Shown piece by piece: positions 26,583-35,991 of a DNA stretch of 64,000 nt. A model generated the notes under the pieces. The model did no database searches, was not told where the DNA came from, and saw nothing but the letters and a program-made list of their open reading frames with translations. Position numbers and translations under genes: made by a program. Source of the DNA: Leuconostoc fallax KCTC 3537 (GTDB lineage Bacteria; Bacillota; Bacilli; Lactobacillales; Lactobacillaceae); contig NZ_AEIZ01000010.1 of NCBI RefSeq assembly GCF_000165675.1, positions 1 through 64,000 on the forward strand. The letters are read 5' to 3'. Numbering within the stretch: the stretch's first letter is position 1; every line of letters starts with the position of its first letter.

Positions 26583-28573
26583 CTATTGCGTCCAGAATCC
26601 CTCTTTTCCCTCTAACAAGTTTTTTAAATGGAATTCTTCATTAATTTTGATTATATAGACAAAAATTACTGCCAATGAATATAAATAATCTTCTAGATTT
26701 TCTTCGTCTTTTTCTGCAATATAAGAATGATCATGCTTATTACGTAAAGCTTTTGCATTATTATACTCAGAATTATTTAGTAAGTAGTTCAAGTAATTAA
26801 CTTCTGGAATTGAGAACAGTGTGCTCTCCGTCTTTAAATATCCTTGTCTTATTTTAGTATTAATGAGATTATGATATTCTTCTGAAAGGTCACCTGCTTT
26901 AACAAAGGGAAAATTGTAATAATTTATAACTCCATAAGCCCACAAAAATTTACAAATCAATATCATCTGTTTTTGATTATGAGTTACAAATATTTCACCA
27001 TTTTTGCGGACGCTAATTATTTCTTCTTTAATTAAGAAATTAATATCCGATAACTGATATGTTTTAAAATCAGAATAAGAAACCTTGTGTTTATAAATTA
27101 ACTCAATAAATGTATTTTCATACAAATTTTCATCAATATATCCTAGATTTTTTTGAGTAGAAAATAGTAGATTTTTTTGAGTAGAAAATAGTAAATTTTT
27201 TATTCTGATCATCTCTCTCGAGTCAACATATACATATTTATTAGGTACAATACTCTTAAGTTCCTCTATTTTGGGTGTATTTGTTAAATTAATGAGATCT
27301 CGATTAATTTCATGATACTGTGAATAAGAATGCCATTGTTTACGAATGTTTTCTTCAGCTATAAACATCACACTAACTTTTGTACCATATGATTCATCTC
27401 TAGAAAATTAATTGGTAACCATGGCAAGTTGAAAGTCCGTTCTGAATATTTTGAAAAAATAATTAAACATGTCTTCAAATTCTAAATGATGTTCCTGTTT
27501 AAGTACCTCTCTAGCCATTCGTAATTCATTTAAAATAATCCATTGTTTTGCTAAAAAGTAACTGCCTGTGTCATAATGACGATTAGATTTTAAAGTAAGT
27601 ATACTAGAAATTTCCAACTCTTCAATATTAGGAAAACTCACTAAATTCCATATTCCATTGTCATTAAAAAAATTATATAAGTATTGAATACTATTAAGCA
27701 ACGTAGGAATGTCCGAATATTGTTTCAAGAAATCTACATCGACGTATCCTTTAATTTCATGATTCGAATTTTCTTTATTAAAATCGCCTATATTCCCATA
27801 TACAGCAAGGCCTTGCTTGTATCCCTTATTTTCATAGAAAAAATTGTTTGTCTGTCGCTCAATTTCTTTCTTTATTTTCAATTTTAGAATAGCATCAATG
27901 TCGATAAACTTCTCTATACCGCTCAATCCATTTTGCATCAATTTTAAATAATTCAAATTTGGCTCAAAATCAGAATTTCCATTAACATAACATACCGCTA
28001 ATTTATAAAACTCTATTTTCGAAATATTTTCGGGTATCACATAATTATTTTTGCTATCTGTAAAATTACTTAACAGCAATTGAAAATTTTCTGGTTCATT
28101 TAAAAATAATTCTTTAACTAAGGGGTATTTTTTACCCCAGTATTTAGTTTTTAACAAGTCACTTAATGATATTAATTTATTTTCAAGAATATTCTTTAAA
28201 TCATATTCTTTAAAAATTTTGTGCCAATTATACTCTTCAAATACTTTAAAAAACTAAAACGAAATTGATAGCGATCTACTTTTAATTCATCTTTATTATC
28301 ATAGGTAAAAAAGTATTTAAATTCTCTTCTAATTTCTTCTACCGTCATATTATGATACTTACATGATAGCTTTTTATTTAGCTCAGCCTTAACCCTACAT
28401 TCATCTTTAATGCTATGCTTTTTAGCCTTAATGATCTGTAATATATCAAATAATTCTATGAAATCTAAATCTGTAGCATCATCAATATCGATACACAAAA
28501 GTTCCGTTACACGCTTTTCAAATTCCGTATCCGTCCAAATTTGCCAATCTAAATCATGGATTCTCCTATTCAT
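26583..28573 (-). pseudogene. Decayed large protein with C-terminal HEPN-like domain, possible phage defence
   Basis: Three consecutive frames read as one gene of about 663 codons. Codons at 28196-28573 (MNRRIHDLDWQIW) join 27408-28157 if the A6 run (plus strand) at 28248-28253 gains a base, giving RFSFFKVFEEYNWHKIFKEYD. The second part ends at a TAA (27408-27410), but the same frame runs on (FSRDESYGTKVSVMFIAEEN) into 26583-27371. The last part contains ALRNKHDHSYI, an R-x4-H motif followed by two long helices, as in HEPN RNase domains. The N-terminal parts match nothing I know. Base composition is far more AT-rich than neighbours, suggesting acquisition. The HEPN assignment is by motif only. 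Confidence 0.45.
27147..27194. repeat. 24-base tandem duplication inside the HEPN-like gene
   Basis: A 24-base unit starting ATTTTTTTGAGTAG occurs twice in a row, with one difference at the end of the second copy. On the minus strand it encodes NLLFSTQK twice. The frame is kept, so the repeat adds eight residues before the C-terminal domain. Confidence 0.85.
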
Positions 28574-29146
28574 ACCTACAAAAATCCCCCTTGCATCAAA
28601 TTTTTTAAACTATTAGTGTAATTCTGTCACTAAAATTATCAGTAAATTCTAAATTTCATAATTATAACTCTATAGTAGTTAGCCGATACTCAACCTCAAC
28701 TTTTTCCAATAACTTCTTTAGATTCAATACCAATCACTCCCCTATCATAAATATTATAACTACACACAATATCAACAATCTATTTACGTTTGAATAAGTA
28801 TTTTTATAAAAAACACCTTTTCTAAAAATTATCTGTAATCCTCAAGTCAATTTCTCAATCGCAAGTATCAATTCATGATTATCCCTTCTTATGGGATAAT
28901 CATACACTATTTTATAAGTTCAACCTGTCTATTTTATAATATCTTTTTCAATCAAAATCTTAATATTAATGGAAATTTCAAAAATCATTAATGTAACGTA
29001 GCCTATTCTGTAGAAATTTGTTATATTTCAAAATACGGAGCAATGATTTACTAAATTTTCTAATCTGAACATGTCTCATCTCATCACATCTAACTTTGAG
29101 TGAACGATTTTCTTAATGTAACTTCACCAGTCAATTTATCCAACAA
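28574..29146. other. AT-rich non-coding right flank of the island
   Basis: About 570 bases with no convincing gene. On the minus strand a 23-codon frame at 28662-28733 (TTG start behind AGGGGAG) is possible but unsupported. TATAAT-like elements near 28660 and 28755 could drive the HEPN-like gene. Confidence 0.4.
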
Positions 29147-29173
29147 AAAAGCACCAGCTTTCGCTGGTGCTTT
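29147..29173. terminator. rpsI terminator
   Basis: AAAGCACCAGC and GCTGGTGCTTT form a perfect 11-bp stem with a TTTC loop; in the minus direction it ends in a T run. It stops the rplM-rpsI transcript. Confidence 0.85.
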
Positions 29174-29222
29174 AAATTTATATAGATTAACTCTAACCTT
29201 AATAAAAGACTTTTTATTAACG
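29150..29222. repeat. Right copy of an imperfect direct repeat flanking the island
   Basis: A GCACCAGC-stem hairpin, then GTGCTTTAAAT and ATTAACTCTAACCTT (29186-29200), then a TTAATAAAA inverted repeat reaching the rpsI stop. It is related to 26262-26336 in element order and in its 15-base core. The 3' ends of ribosomal protein genes are used as integration sites by some mobile elements. Confidence 0.45.
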
Positions 29223-29612
29223 CTTTGAGAACTGTGAAGCTTTACGGGCTTTCTTCAAACCTGGCTTCTTACGTTCCTTCATACGTGCATCACGAGTCAA
29301 CAATCCTGCTGTCTTCAATGCTGCGCGGAAGTCAGGATCTACTGTCAACAAGGCACGTGCGATACCATGACGCACTGCACCAGCTTGACCTGAGAAACCA
29401 CCACCGTTAACGTTAACAAGAACATCATAATTACCCAATGTTTCTGTTACGTTAAATGGTTGCAAAACTACTTCACGCAAGTTAGCGAAAGGAATGTAGT
29501 CTTCGATAGCTTTGCCGTTCATTGTAATTTGGCCATTACCTGGAACCAAACGTACACGAGCAACTGAATTCTTACGACGACCTGTGCCGCCATACTGTAC
29601 TGTTTTAGCCAT
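29217..29612 (-). CDS. rpsI: 30S ribosomal protein S9
   Basis: 131-residue S9 starting [22 protein letters not shown] and ending in the conserved basic tail [17 protein letters not shown], which reaches the ribosomal P site. The ATG at 29612 is chosen over a GTG two codons upstream. It follows rplM by 19 bases in the standard L13-S9 operon. Confidence 0.97.
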   Translation of the reverse strand: MAKTVQYGGTGRRKNSVARVRLVPGNGQITMNGKAIEDYIPFANLREVVLQPFNVTETLGNYDVLVNVNGGGFSGQAGAVRHGIARALLTVDPDFRAALKTAGLLTRDARMKERKKPGLKKARKASQFSKR

Positions 29613-29631
29613 TTCCACTTACTCTCCTTTC

Positions 29632-30075
29632 TTAAACCAACTTGTTGATGTCAAGTACTTCAGGTTGTTGTGCAGCATGTGCATGTTCTGAACCAGCATA
29701 AACATGTAAGTTCAAAGCTTGCTTGCGACCCAAAGAGTTCTTTGGCAACATACCTTGAATTGACAACTCCAACAACTTCTCTGGGTTGAACTCACGGTAA
29801 TTACCTGCAGTACGTGACTTCAAACCACCTGGGTGGTTTGAGTGATGGTAATAAACCTTATCAGTAGCTTTCTTACCAGTCAATTTAACTTCGCTAGCAT
29901 TAATAATGATAACGTTGTCACCCATGTCAACGTTTGGTGTAAACGTTGGCTTGTTCTTTCCACGCAAGATTGAGGCAGTAACTGTTGACAAACGTCCCAA
30001 AACGACGTCTTTGGCATCAATAATATACCACTTCTTCTCAATTTCACCTGGTTTTGCTAAAAATGTTGTACGCAT
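29632..30075 (-). CDS. rplM: 50S ribosomal protein L13
   Basis: 147 residues with the conserved [20 protein letters not shown] near the N-terminus and the [14 protein letters not shown] segment in the middle. First gene of the L13-S9 operon, preceded by a structured leader. Length is normal for Firmicutes. Confidence 0.97.
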   Translation of the reverse strand: MRTTFLAKPGEIEKKWYIIDAKDVVLGRLSTVTASILRGKNKPTFTPNVDMGDNVIIINASEVKLTGKKATDKVYYHHSNHPGGLKSRTAGNYREFNPEKLLELSIQGMLPKNSLGRKQALNLHVYAGSEHAHAAQQPEVLDINKLV

Positions 30076-30095
30076 AATCGCGCTCCTTTGATTAG

Positions 30096-30170
30096 TTGTT
30101 TACAAAGATTGGCGTTCCTTCCAATCAGATACAATAAGTTTCCGGGGCTTATCGTGAGGTAAACAATACC
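30096..30170 (-). ncRNA. Ribosomal protein L13 leader (autoregulatory mRNA structure)
   Basis: In the minus-strand transcript TTGTTTAC pairs with GTAAACAA 51 bases later, closing a junction that holds two hairpins: ATAAG with CTTAT, and GATTGG with CCAATC. This precedes the rplM ribosome binding site by about 15 bases. The arrangement agrees with the L13 leader described in Bacilli, in which L13 binding reduces expression of rplM-rpsI. No computed covariance score is available here. Confidence 0.65.
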
Positions 30171-30284
30171 ATGTACCATTTTACCGAAAACATCACGCTA
30201 CGTCAATAAAAATTAGTAAAGTTAATCGCTTTTTATTAACTAACAACAAAACGAGTATCTAACAAAGATACTCGCTGTGTAAAG

Positions 30285-30357
30285 TGGACAGTCAGGGGCT
30301 CGAACCCTGGACCCACGGATTAAGAGTCCGTTGCTCTACCAACTGAGCTAACTGTCC
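30285..30357 (-). tRNA. tRNA-Lys (anticodon CTT)
   Basis: The minus strand folds as a 73-base cloverleaf: acceptor GGACAGT with ACTGTCC, D arm GCTCAGTTGGTAGAGC, anticodon stem ACGGA/TCCGT around CTCTTAA, and T arm CAGGGTTCGAGCCCCTG with discriminator A. The CCA end is not encoded. It reads AAG. Confidence 0.96.
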
Positions 30358-30432
30358 ATATCTGTGCTGACAAATAAATTGCAACAACAGATATTAATAT
30401 AACACGATTATGATTTTATAACAAGCCTTATT

Positions 30433-31299
30433 TTAAACTAATGACTTAGCCAAGTAGAAGCAACCTAAGATACCTGCATTGTCACCGTTGGCAACTGGTA
30501 CAATGTACTCATCCAAATCAGGGACAGCAAGGTAATCACTCATCTGTTCGGCAAAGCTTTCACGAATCAATGGGAACAAGATTTCACGGTGTGGCACACC
30601 ACCACCAAAAATAATCTTTTCTGGGCGAAGAATCATTGTGTAATCCAACGCAGCCTGTGCTAAGTAATAAGCTTCAATCTTCCAAGCCAAATGATCATCT
30701 GGTAATTCTTTAGCTGAAATGCCCCAACGCTCTTCAATAGCAGGACCGGCAGCCAATCCTTCCAAACACTTGTCAGCGTGGAATGGGCAGTGACCCTTAT
30801 AAGTGTCTTGCGGATGCTTTTGCAAGAAGATATGTCCAGCTTCTGGATGTCCAAATCCTTGAACCATCTTACCTTGAGAAACAATACCCGCACCAATACC
30901 AGTACCAACTGTTAAGTAAACCATTGAATCAACATCTTTAGCGGCACCGGTTACAAATTCAGCCCAACCTGCACCGTTAACATCTGTTGTCCAGTAATAT
31001 GGAATATCACGCCATGCCTTCATACGACCCAAGAAGTCATAACCTGACCAACCATGCTTAGGTGTTGCCAAAACGCGACCGTATGTTGATGAACTCTCAA
31101 CAATATCAATTGGTCCAAATGCTGCAATACCAATCGCATCAATGTTATCGAACTTATCGAAGAATGCAATCACTGAGTCCAGTGTCTTCTCACCATCTAG
31201 TGTAGGAAAACTTTCCCGATCAACAATGTTATAGTCGTGATCTGCCACGGCCACGACAAACTTCGTACCACCTGCCTCAATTGCACCTAATAAACCCAT
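30433..31299 (-). CDS. scrK: ROK-family fructokinase
   Basis: Phosphorylates the fructose released by sucrose-6-phosphate hydrolase. 288 residues with ATP-binding AIEAGGTKF at the start, GIAAFGP near residue 65, GTGIGAGIV near 135 and the zinc-binding CPFHADKCLEG near 178 characteristic of ROK kinases. The start MGLLGAIEAGG lies nine bases after GGAGG; the ATG at 31308 abuts that site. It has its own promoter and operator after the scrB terminator, so it can be expressed separately from scrA-scrB. Confidence 0.92.
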   Translation of the reverse strand: MGLLGAIEAGGTKFVVAVADHDYNIVDRESFPTLDGEKTLDSVIAFFDKFDNIDAIGIAAFGPIDIVESSSTYGRVLATPKHGWSGYDFLGRMKAWRDIPYYWTTDVNGAGWAEFVTGAAKDVDSMVYLTVGTGIGAGIVSQGKMVQGFGHPEAGHIFLQKHPQDTYKGHCPFHADKCLEGLAAGPAIEERWGISAKELPDDHLAWKIEAYYLAQAALDYTMILRPEKIIFGGGVPHREILFPLIRESFAEQMSDYLAVPDLDEYIVPVANGDNAGILGCFYLAKSLV

Positions 31300-31377
31300 G
31301 ATATACATCCTCCAATTAATAAGTAATTTAACAGCTTCCACTGTAATTTAAATGTGATTCATTTAACTACGTTTTAA

Positions 31378-31406
31378 ATTGTAAACGTTTTCACAACTGC
31401 TGTCAA
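31378..31406 (-). promoter_or_regulatory. scrK promoter
   Basis: On the minus strand TTGACA (31401-31406) and TACAAT (31378-31383) are separated by 17 bases. It is almost the same as the scrA promoter, including GC after the -35 and TTTAA after the -10. Confidence 0.8.
31380..31393. promoter_or_regulatory. cre / LacI-family operator at scrK
   Basis: TGTAAACGTTTTCA fits the catabolite-responsive element consensus TGWAANCGNTNWCA at every position. It overlaps the -10 and part of the spacer, as expected for repression by CcpA or by a sucrose regulator of the same family. Confidence 0.75.
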
Positions 31407-31426
31407 CTGTTTTCCGTAAAAAGTGT

Positions 31427-31455
31427 AGCGCAATTCTCAAACGAGATATTGCGCT
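31427..31455 (-). terminator. Terminator after scrB
   Basis: AGCGCAAT with ATTGCGCT, plus an inner TCTC/GAGA stem and GTTT loop, followed on the minus strand by ACACTTTTT. It separates scrB from the independently promoted scrK. Confidence 0.75.
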
Positions 31456-31463
31456 TACAAAAA

Positions 31464-32746
31464 TTATTTAAAATACCTTGCTGTCATAACTTGCTGATAC
31501 CCATCAGTATAAAGTTCAACAATATCGTGATCAATAATTAACGTCACTTGGTCCACATCACCAGTAATTTGTCGTGTTTCCCAAAGATTACTTTCCCACT
31601 GTCTTCGTCGCATAATAATGGTATTATCTGTACGCGCTATTTCAAAATCTTCACCCAGTGTTAGTTGCCAATTATCTGTTGTATTCAGCGTATATTGGCC
31701 AACTGGTGGGTCAACCAAATCTCTTAGTGGCTTTACCCGTAAAATCTCATCAATCGGTTCTTGTGTGAGCTTTAACGCATCCGTAACATGTAATTCTCGT
31801 GGCACTGTTAGCACATGCAACCAACCATCTTTAATTGTTGGTACCATCATTTCTCGTTCAGGTGTCATCATACCTGCCCAAGCCCACAAAATCTGTCGCA
31901 CCGTCCCATCATCATGTGGAACGTGCATTGTTTGTGGTGCATAAAATTCAAAGCCACGATCCATTTCAGTAAACGACGTCTCGGGCACGAAGCGCGCCGT
32001 GTTTTCGTCAAATCGGCCAATGACATATCCAGTATTATGAATATTCTCATAACGATGACGAATTGCATCCGGCTCTAAACCTTGTGGTGAAAACGCCAGA
32101 ACAGTATGACCGTCAACAACAAACAAATCTGGACATTCAATCATGTACCCACGGACATCTAATAACACGTCTTCGATTAAAGAGCCACGCAACTGCCATG
32201 TCTTAAAGTCACTTGATTCATAGATTAAGATATCACCCGTTAAATCAACTTGTCGTTGTGCACCAACAATTAAGTAATAATGCCCATTTTTCCCTTGCCA
32301 AACACGTGGATCACGCACATGACGGGTGTATCCTTCTGGATGTTCAAACAGTTCTCCTAATTTTTCAAAATGAATACCATCCTCACTTACAGCCCACATC
32401 TGATGAGAAGCGACACTATGGCCGTCAGCATCTCTCACATTGCCCGTATAAAAAGGTATAATTTGTCATCTTTAACAATTGCTGAACCTGAATAAATACC
32501 TGCCGAATCTTCAGGTAATGAGGGATGCAAAGCATTATCTAAGCGTTGCCAATGCTTTAAATCATCACTCACAAAGTGACCCCACTCCTTGTATTTATGG
32601 TTAACTGCCTGGTTATTCCATTGAAAGAAAACATGATATTGATCTTTAAAGTATACTAATCCATTTGGGTCATTCAATAACCCATGTGTTGGATATAGAT
32701 GATACACTTCACGCTCAATGGTATCTTCAGGTACTAGCTTTGTCAT
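31464..32746 (-). pseudogene. scrB: Sucrose-6-phosphate hydrolase (GH32), frameshifted as read
   Basis: Cleaves the sucrose-6-phosphate made by ScrA. The frames 32435-32752 and 31464-32438 join with one extra base in the A5 run (plus strand) at 32450-32454, giving [14 protein letters not shown], where YTGNVR is a conserved GH32 segment. The nucleophile motif LLNDPNG, the transition-state RDPRV and the acid/base ECPD are all present. The merged length of about 428 residues is at the short end for the family. Start: ATGACAAAG at 32746, downstream of GGAAGGA that overlaps the scrA end. Confidence 0.85.
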
Positions 32747-32751
32747 ATACA

Positions 32752-34713
32752 TTATCCTTCCGCAATAGCCGATTCTGGTTGTGTCTGAGGTACAGCTGTC
32801 AACACGGTATCGCCTTGCTTAATCGCTGTACCAGAGACTTGATTCTCTATAATTTTATCAAAGTTTGCTGTATTTGTAATAATTAACATTGTTGTAACCG
32901 GATAACCAGCGGCCTTAATTTGCTCTGGATCAAATGATCCTAACTTATCACCCTTGCTAACAGTTTGACCTTGCTTAACGAAGCTTTCAAAGCCTTTACC
33001 TTCCATATTGACGGTATCTAGTCCAATATGAATCAAGATTTCAAGACCATCTACTGTTGTCATACCATAAGCATGCTTTGTCTCATAGGCCACAGTAATC
33101 TCACCATCAGCTGGTGCATAAACAACGTTATCATTTGGCTCAATGGCAATACCATCGCCCATCATACCGCTTGAGAAAACTTCATCATTAACTTGACTTA
33201 AATTGATCGTCGTACCAGAAACTGGTGCATCAACTGCCAACCCATCAACATCTTCCAGTACAACATCATTGGATACTGTATTGAGATGATTCGTTTGTGG
33301 CATATGTGCCTTACCGTAAACATAGGTTACAACAAAGGCAATCACGAAACTAATAATAACTGAGATGAAGAAACCAATCCACTTATTGGCTGGAATCGCA
33401 ATGAAACCAATCAATCCGGCCGGGCCAAGGGAGACAGACATAATCTGGAATAGTCCCATAACCAAACTTGAAATACCAGCTGCACCTAAAGCAATGAAGA
33501 ATGGGAACTTATATTTCAGATTCACACCAAACATTGCAGGTTCAGTAATACCAAGCATAGCTGAAACACCTGATGAGGATGATAAGGCACGCATCTTTTC
33601 ATCCCCTTTGCTTAAGAAGTAAATAGCAAATGTAGCAGCACCTTGTGCAACGTTAGAAGCTGCGGCAATTGGGAAAATAAAATCACCACCAGTTTTGGCA
33701 ATATCAGCTAATAACTGCGTTTCAATAGCAGGGAAACTTTGGTGTAAGCCAGTAATCACAATAGCTGAGTAAAATGATCCAAAGACACCGTAACCAATGA
33801 AGCCAAATGTTGTGACTAACCAAGTCAAACCATCTGTAATCCCATTAGAAACAATACGCAATACAGGGCCAACAACAATGAATGTTAAGAAGCCAGTAAT
33901 CAAAATTGAAAACATTGGCGTAAAGGTAAAGTCAACCGCACCCTTTAAGTGCTTATGGAAAAACTTTTCTAAATTAGCCAGAATAAATGCCACACCAATC
34001 ACTGGCAAAACTTGACCTTGATAACCTGCTTGTGCAACATGCAAACCAAACAAATCCCATGTTGGCATTTTGCCAGTTGCAACAGCTTCGGCTACGCTAT
34101 AGCCATTAATCAAGCTTGGCATCACCAACATCATACCAGCAGCGGCACCCAATATTTCGCTACCACCAAACCGTCGGGTTGCGGTAATACCAATTAGAAT
34201 TGGTAAGAAAGCAAATGGCGCACTGGCCATTAAGTTAACCATCTCGGCCATACCAGTAATTTGTGGATACATTTGAACTAATGACTTAGCACCAAACATC
34301 CCTTCACCAGTTAAGATGTTGTTTAAGGCCATTAATAGACCACCAGCAACCAAAGCTGGAATCAATGGCACGAAGATATCTGACAAAACCTTAATCAGCG
34401 CCATTACTGGATTGTTTTTACCACTCTCTGCTGCTATCTTCTTTAAATCATCTGGTGTTGCTTGTTTTGCACCAGTAATCTTAACAAATTCATCGTAGAC
34501 TCGATTGACATCACCTGGTCCAACAATAATTTGGTATTGTCCGTTGGCATTAAATGTGCCCTTTAAATCAGGATCATTATCCAAAGCCTCTTGGTCAATA
34601 TCTTTCACGTTCTTAACAACTAAACGTAATCGCGTTGCACAGTGGGCTGCTGCAATAATATTATCCGTATTAACAGCTTCAGCGATACGCTTGGCAACCT
34701 CTTTATGGTTCAT
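32752..34713 (-). CDS. scrA: Sucrose-specific PTS transporter, EIIBCA
   Basis: Takes up and phosphorylates sucrose. In 653 residues the order is EIIB (phospho-Cys in [10 protein letters not shown] near residue 20), EIIC membrane domain (about 105-455) and EIIA (about 490-640, with [19 protein letters not shown] carrying the phospho-His). The glucose-class fusion type and the linkage to GH32 and fructokinase genes support sucrose rather than trehalose. It heads the operon behind a strong promoter with two operators. A dedicated scrR is not present in the window. Confidence 0.92.
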   Translation of the reverse strand: MNHKEVAKRIAEAVNTDNIIAAAHCATRLRLVVKNVKDIDQEALDNDPDLKGTFNANGQYQIIVGPGDVNRVYDEFVKITGAKQATPDDLKKIAAESGKNNPVMALIKVLSDIFVPLIPALVAGGLLMALNNILTGEGMFGAKSLVQMYPQITGMAEMVNLMASAPFAFLPILIGITATRRFGGSEILGAAAGMMLVMPSLINGYSVAEAVATGKMPTWDLFGLHVAQAGYQGQVLPVIGVAFILANLEKFFHKHLKGAVDFTFTPMFSILITGFLTFIVVGPVLRIVSNGITDGLTWLVTTFGFIGYGVFGSFYSAIVITGLHQSFPAIETQLLADIAKTGGDFIFPIAAASNVAQGAATFAIYFLSKGDEKMRALSSSSGVSAMLGITEPAMFGVNLKYKFPFFIALGAAGISSLVMGLFQIMSVSLGPAGLIGFIAIPANKWIGFFISVIISFVIAFVVTYVYGKAHMPQTNHLNTVSNDVVLEDVDGLAVDAPVSGTTINLSQVNDEVFSSGMMGDGIAIEPNDNVVYAPADGEITVAYETKHAYGMTTVDGLEILIHIGLDTVNMEGKGFESFVKQGQTVSKGDKLGSFDPEQIKAAGYPVTTMLIITNTANFDKIIENQVSGTAIKQGDTVLTAVPQTQPESAIAEG

Positions 34714-34769
34714 AACTTCGCTCCTATTATTTCAATCCAACATCGAGTTATTTGTACTTTAGTCTTTTT

Positions 34770-34783
34770 TGGAACCGGTTTCA
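34770..34783. promoter_or_regulatory. Downstream operator at scrA
   Basis: TGGAACCGGTTTCA resembles the cre/LacI consensus with one mismatch (G for W). It lies 31 bases downstream of the first site, just after the expected transcription start. Confidence 0.6.
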
Positions 34784-34798
34784 TTAGCTAACAATTAA

Positions 34799-34827
34799 AT
34801 TGTAACCGCTTTCAGTTAAGCTGTCAA
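34799..34827 (-). promoter_or_regulatory. scrA promoter
   Basis: On the minus strand TTGACA (34822-34827) and TACAAT (34799-34804) with 17-base spacing. It drives scrA-scrB. Confidence 0.8.
34801..34814. promoter_or_regulatory. cre / LacI-family operator at the scrA -10
   Basis: TGTAACCGCTTTCA is a full match to TGWAANCGNTNWCA and overlaps the scrA -10 element. With the site at 34770 it forms a pair three helical turns apart, suited to cooperative repression. Confidence 0.75.
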
Positions 34828-34843
34828 CAATTTATTCAAAATA

Positions 34844-34872
34844 AAAAGAGATAACACTTTGTTATCTCTTTT
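34844..34872. terminator. Terminator after the glycosyltransferase gene
   Basis: AAAAGAGATAAC and GTTATCTCTTTT form a perfect 12-bp stem around ACTTT. It insulates the scrA promoter from upstream transcription. Confidence 0.85.
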
Positions 34873-34875
34873 GAC

Positions 34876-35946
34876 TCATTTAAATAGCTTTTCCCACTGT
34901 GCAATAATCGGTTCACTAGCAAATGCTTTAACGCGCGTTAATGACTGTTGTGCATAATATTGTCGCAATTCTAATCGTGCTAATAATGGCTCAACTGCAG
35001 CAACTAGTGCGTCAACATCCCCTTGTGGTGTCAAAACGCCATATTTACCAGAATCCAAAACCTCTTTTGATCCTGTGTTAGCCATCGCGACAATTGGTAA
35101 GCCAAAACTCATCGCTTCAGCTAATACTAACGGCAAGCCTTCCCATCGGGATGTTTGCAAAAACATACTAGCCTGTCGATAGTGCTGTCGTAGTTCGTCA
35201 TCTTTTAATGGTCCGCGATAGATAATCTTATCTTGCGCCTGATACTTGACAACGAGACGCTGGAATTCTGCCATGTCACTATCAGTACCACTACCAGCCA
35301 TGGCCAATCGCCAACCCTCTGGTAACTTTGAGGCAAAAGCCACAGCAAAATCAATGCCTTTATGCTGAATAGCGATACGCGCAGTAAACGCAATCGTTTT
35401 CTGTTGTAAATCTGCCTGACCATCTGGTTGAATTGTTAGCGGGTTCCATATTTTAACGGTTCGATGGTTATATTGATAAAAGCCTGCCAAATCACTATCG
35501 GTCAAAGCCACAATATGGTCTAACACGCTCAAGCCACCAACAAACTCATCTTGCATAGCGCGATAATATTCGGATACATAAGTCGCCATATTATTGTGCA
35601 TCCAACCAATTAACTTCACCCCCGGCAACTGTGGTTTCATAACTTTAGCAAAGCTAGATAACAAGCCACCCGATAAAATGACGACATCGTACTGATTTTG
35701 TTGAATAACCGTAATAAAATCATTGATTTCAGTTTGGAAGTGTTCAAAAGGTTGTGCATCATTTGTGAGCGTCACCGGATTTTTAGCAGATAATAAGGGT
35801 GCTGTTAATGTATAAAATGGCGGTATATCAGAAAATGAATAATAAGTGACCTCGTGATGCTGTGATAATACATTACCCACTACCGTTGTTGCGCGCTTCA
35901 TGCCACCCAAACTAATATTTTCAAGTGCAATTAAAATTTTTACCAT
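34876..35946 (-). CDS. Family GT4-like glycosyltransferase
   Basis: 356 residues with the GT-B fold pattern. The N-terminal half has a Rossmann start (MVKILIALENISLGGMKRAT); the C-terminal half holds KTIAFTARIAIQHKGIDFAV, YRGPLKDDELRQHYRQASMFLQTSRWEGLPLVLAEAMSFGLPIVA with the EX7E motif near residue 270. Donor and acceptor are unknown; wall glycans, glycolipids or exopolysaccharide are all possible. It stands between clpC and the scr operon with no other polysaccharide genes nearby. Confidence 0.82.
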   Translation of the reverse strand: MVKILIALENISLGGMKRATTVVGNVLSQHHEVTYYSFSDIPPFYTLTAPLLSAKNPVTLTNDAQPFEHFQTEINDFITVIQQNQYDVVILSGGLLSSFAKVMKPQLPGVKLIGWMHNNMATYVSEYYRAMQDEFVGGLSVLDHIVALTDSDLAGFYQYNHRTVKIWNPLTIQPDGQADLQQKTIAFTARIAIQHKGIDFAVAFASKLPEGWRLAMAGSGTDSDMAEFQRLVVKYQAQDKIIYRGPLKDDELRQHYRQASMFLQTSRWEGLPLVLAEAMSFGLPIVAMANTGSKEVLDSGKYGVLTPQGDVDALVAAVEPLLARLELRQYYAQQSLTRVKAFASEPIIAQWEKLFK

Positions 35947-35991
35947 GGCAACACACTCCAGACATCATTCATTGTATTTGCAAACAGCCGA

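Noticed and set aside
28662-28733. 23-codon frame with TTG start behind AGGGGAG in the island flank
   Set aside because: Too short, AT-rich by chance composition, and no homology that I can recognise.
32450-32454. scrB break as programmed frameshifting
   Set aside because: The sequence CCT TTT TAT does not form an X-XXY-YYZ heptamer in register; a missing base in the run explains it.
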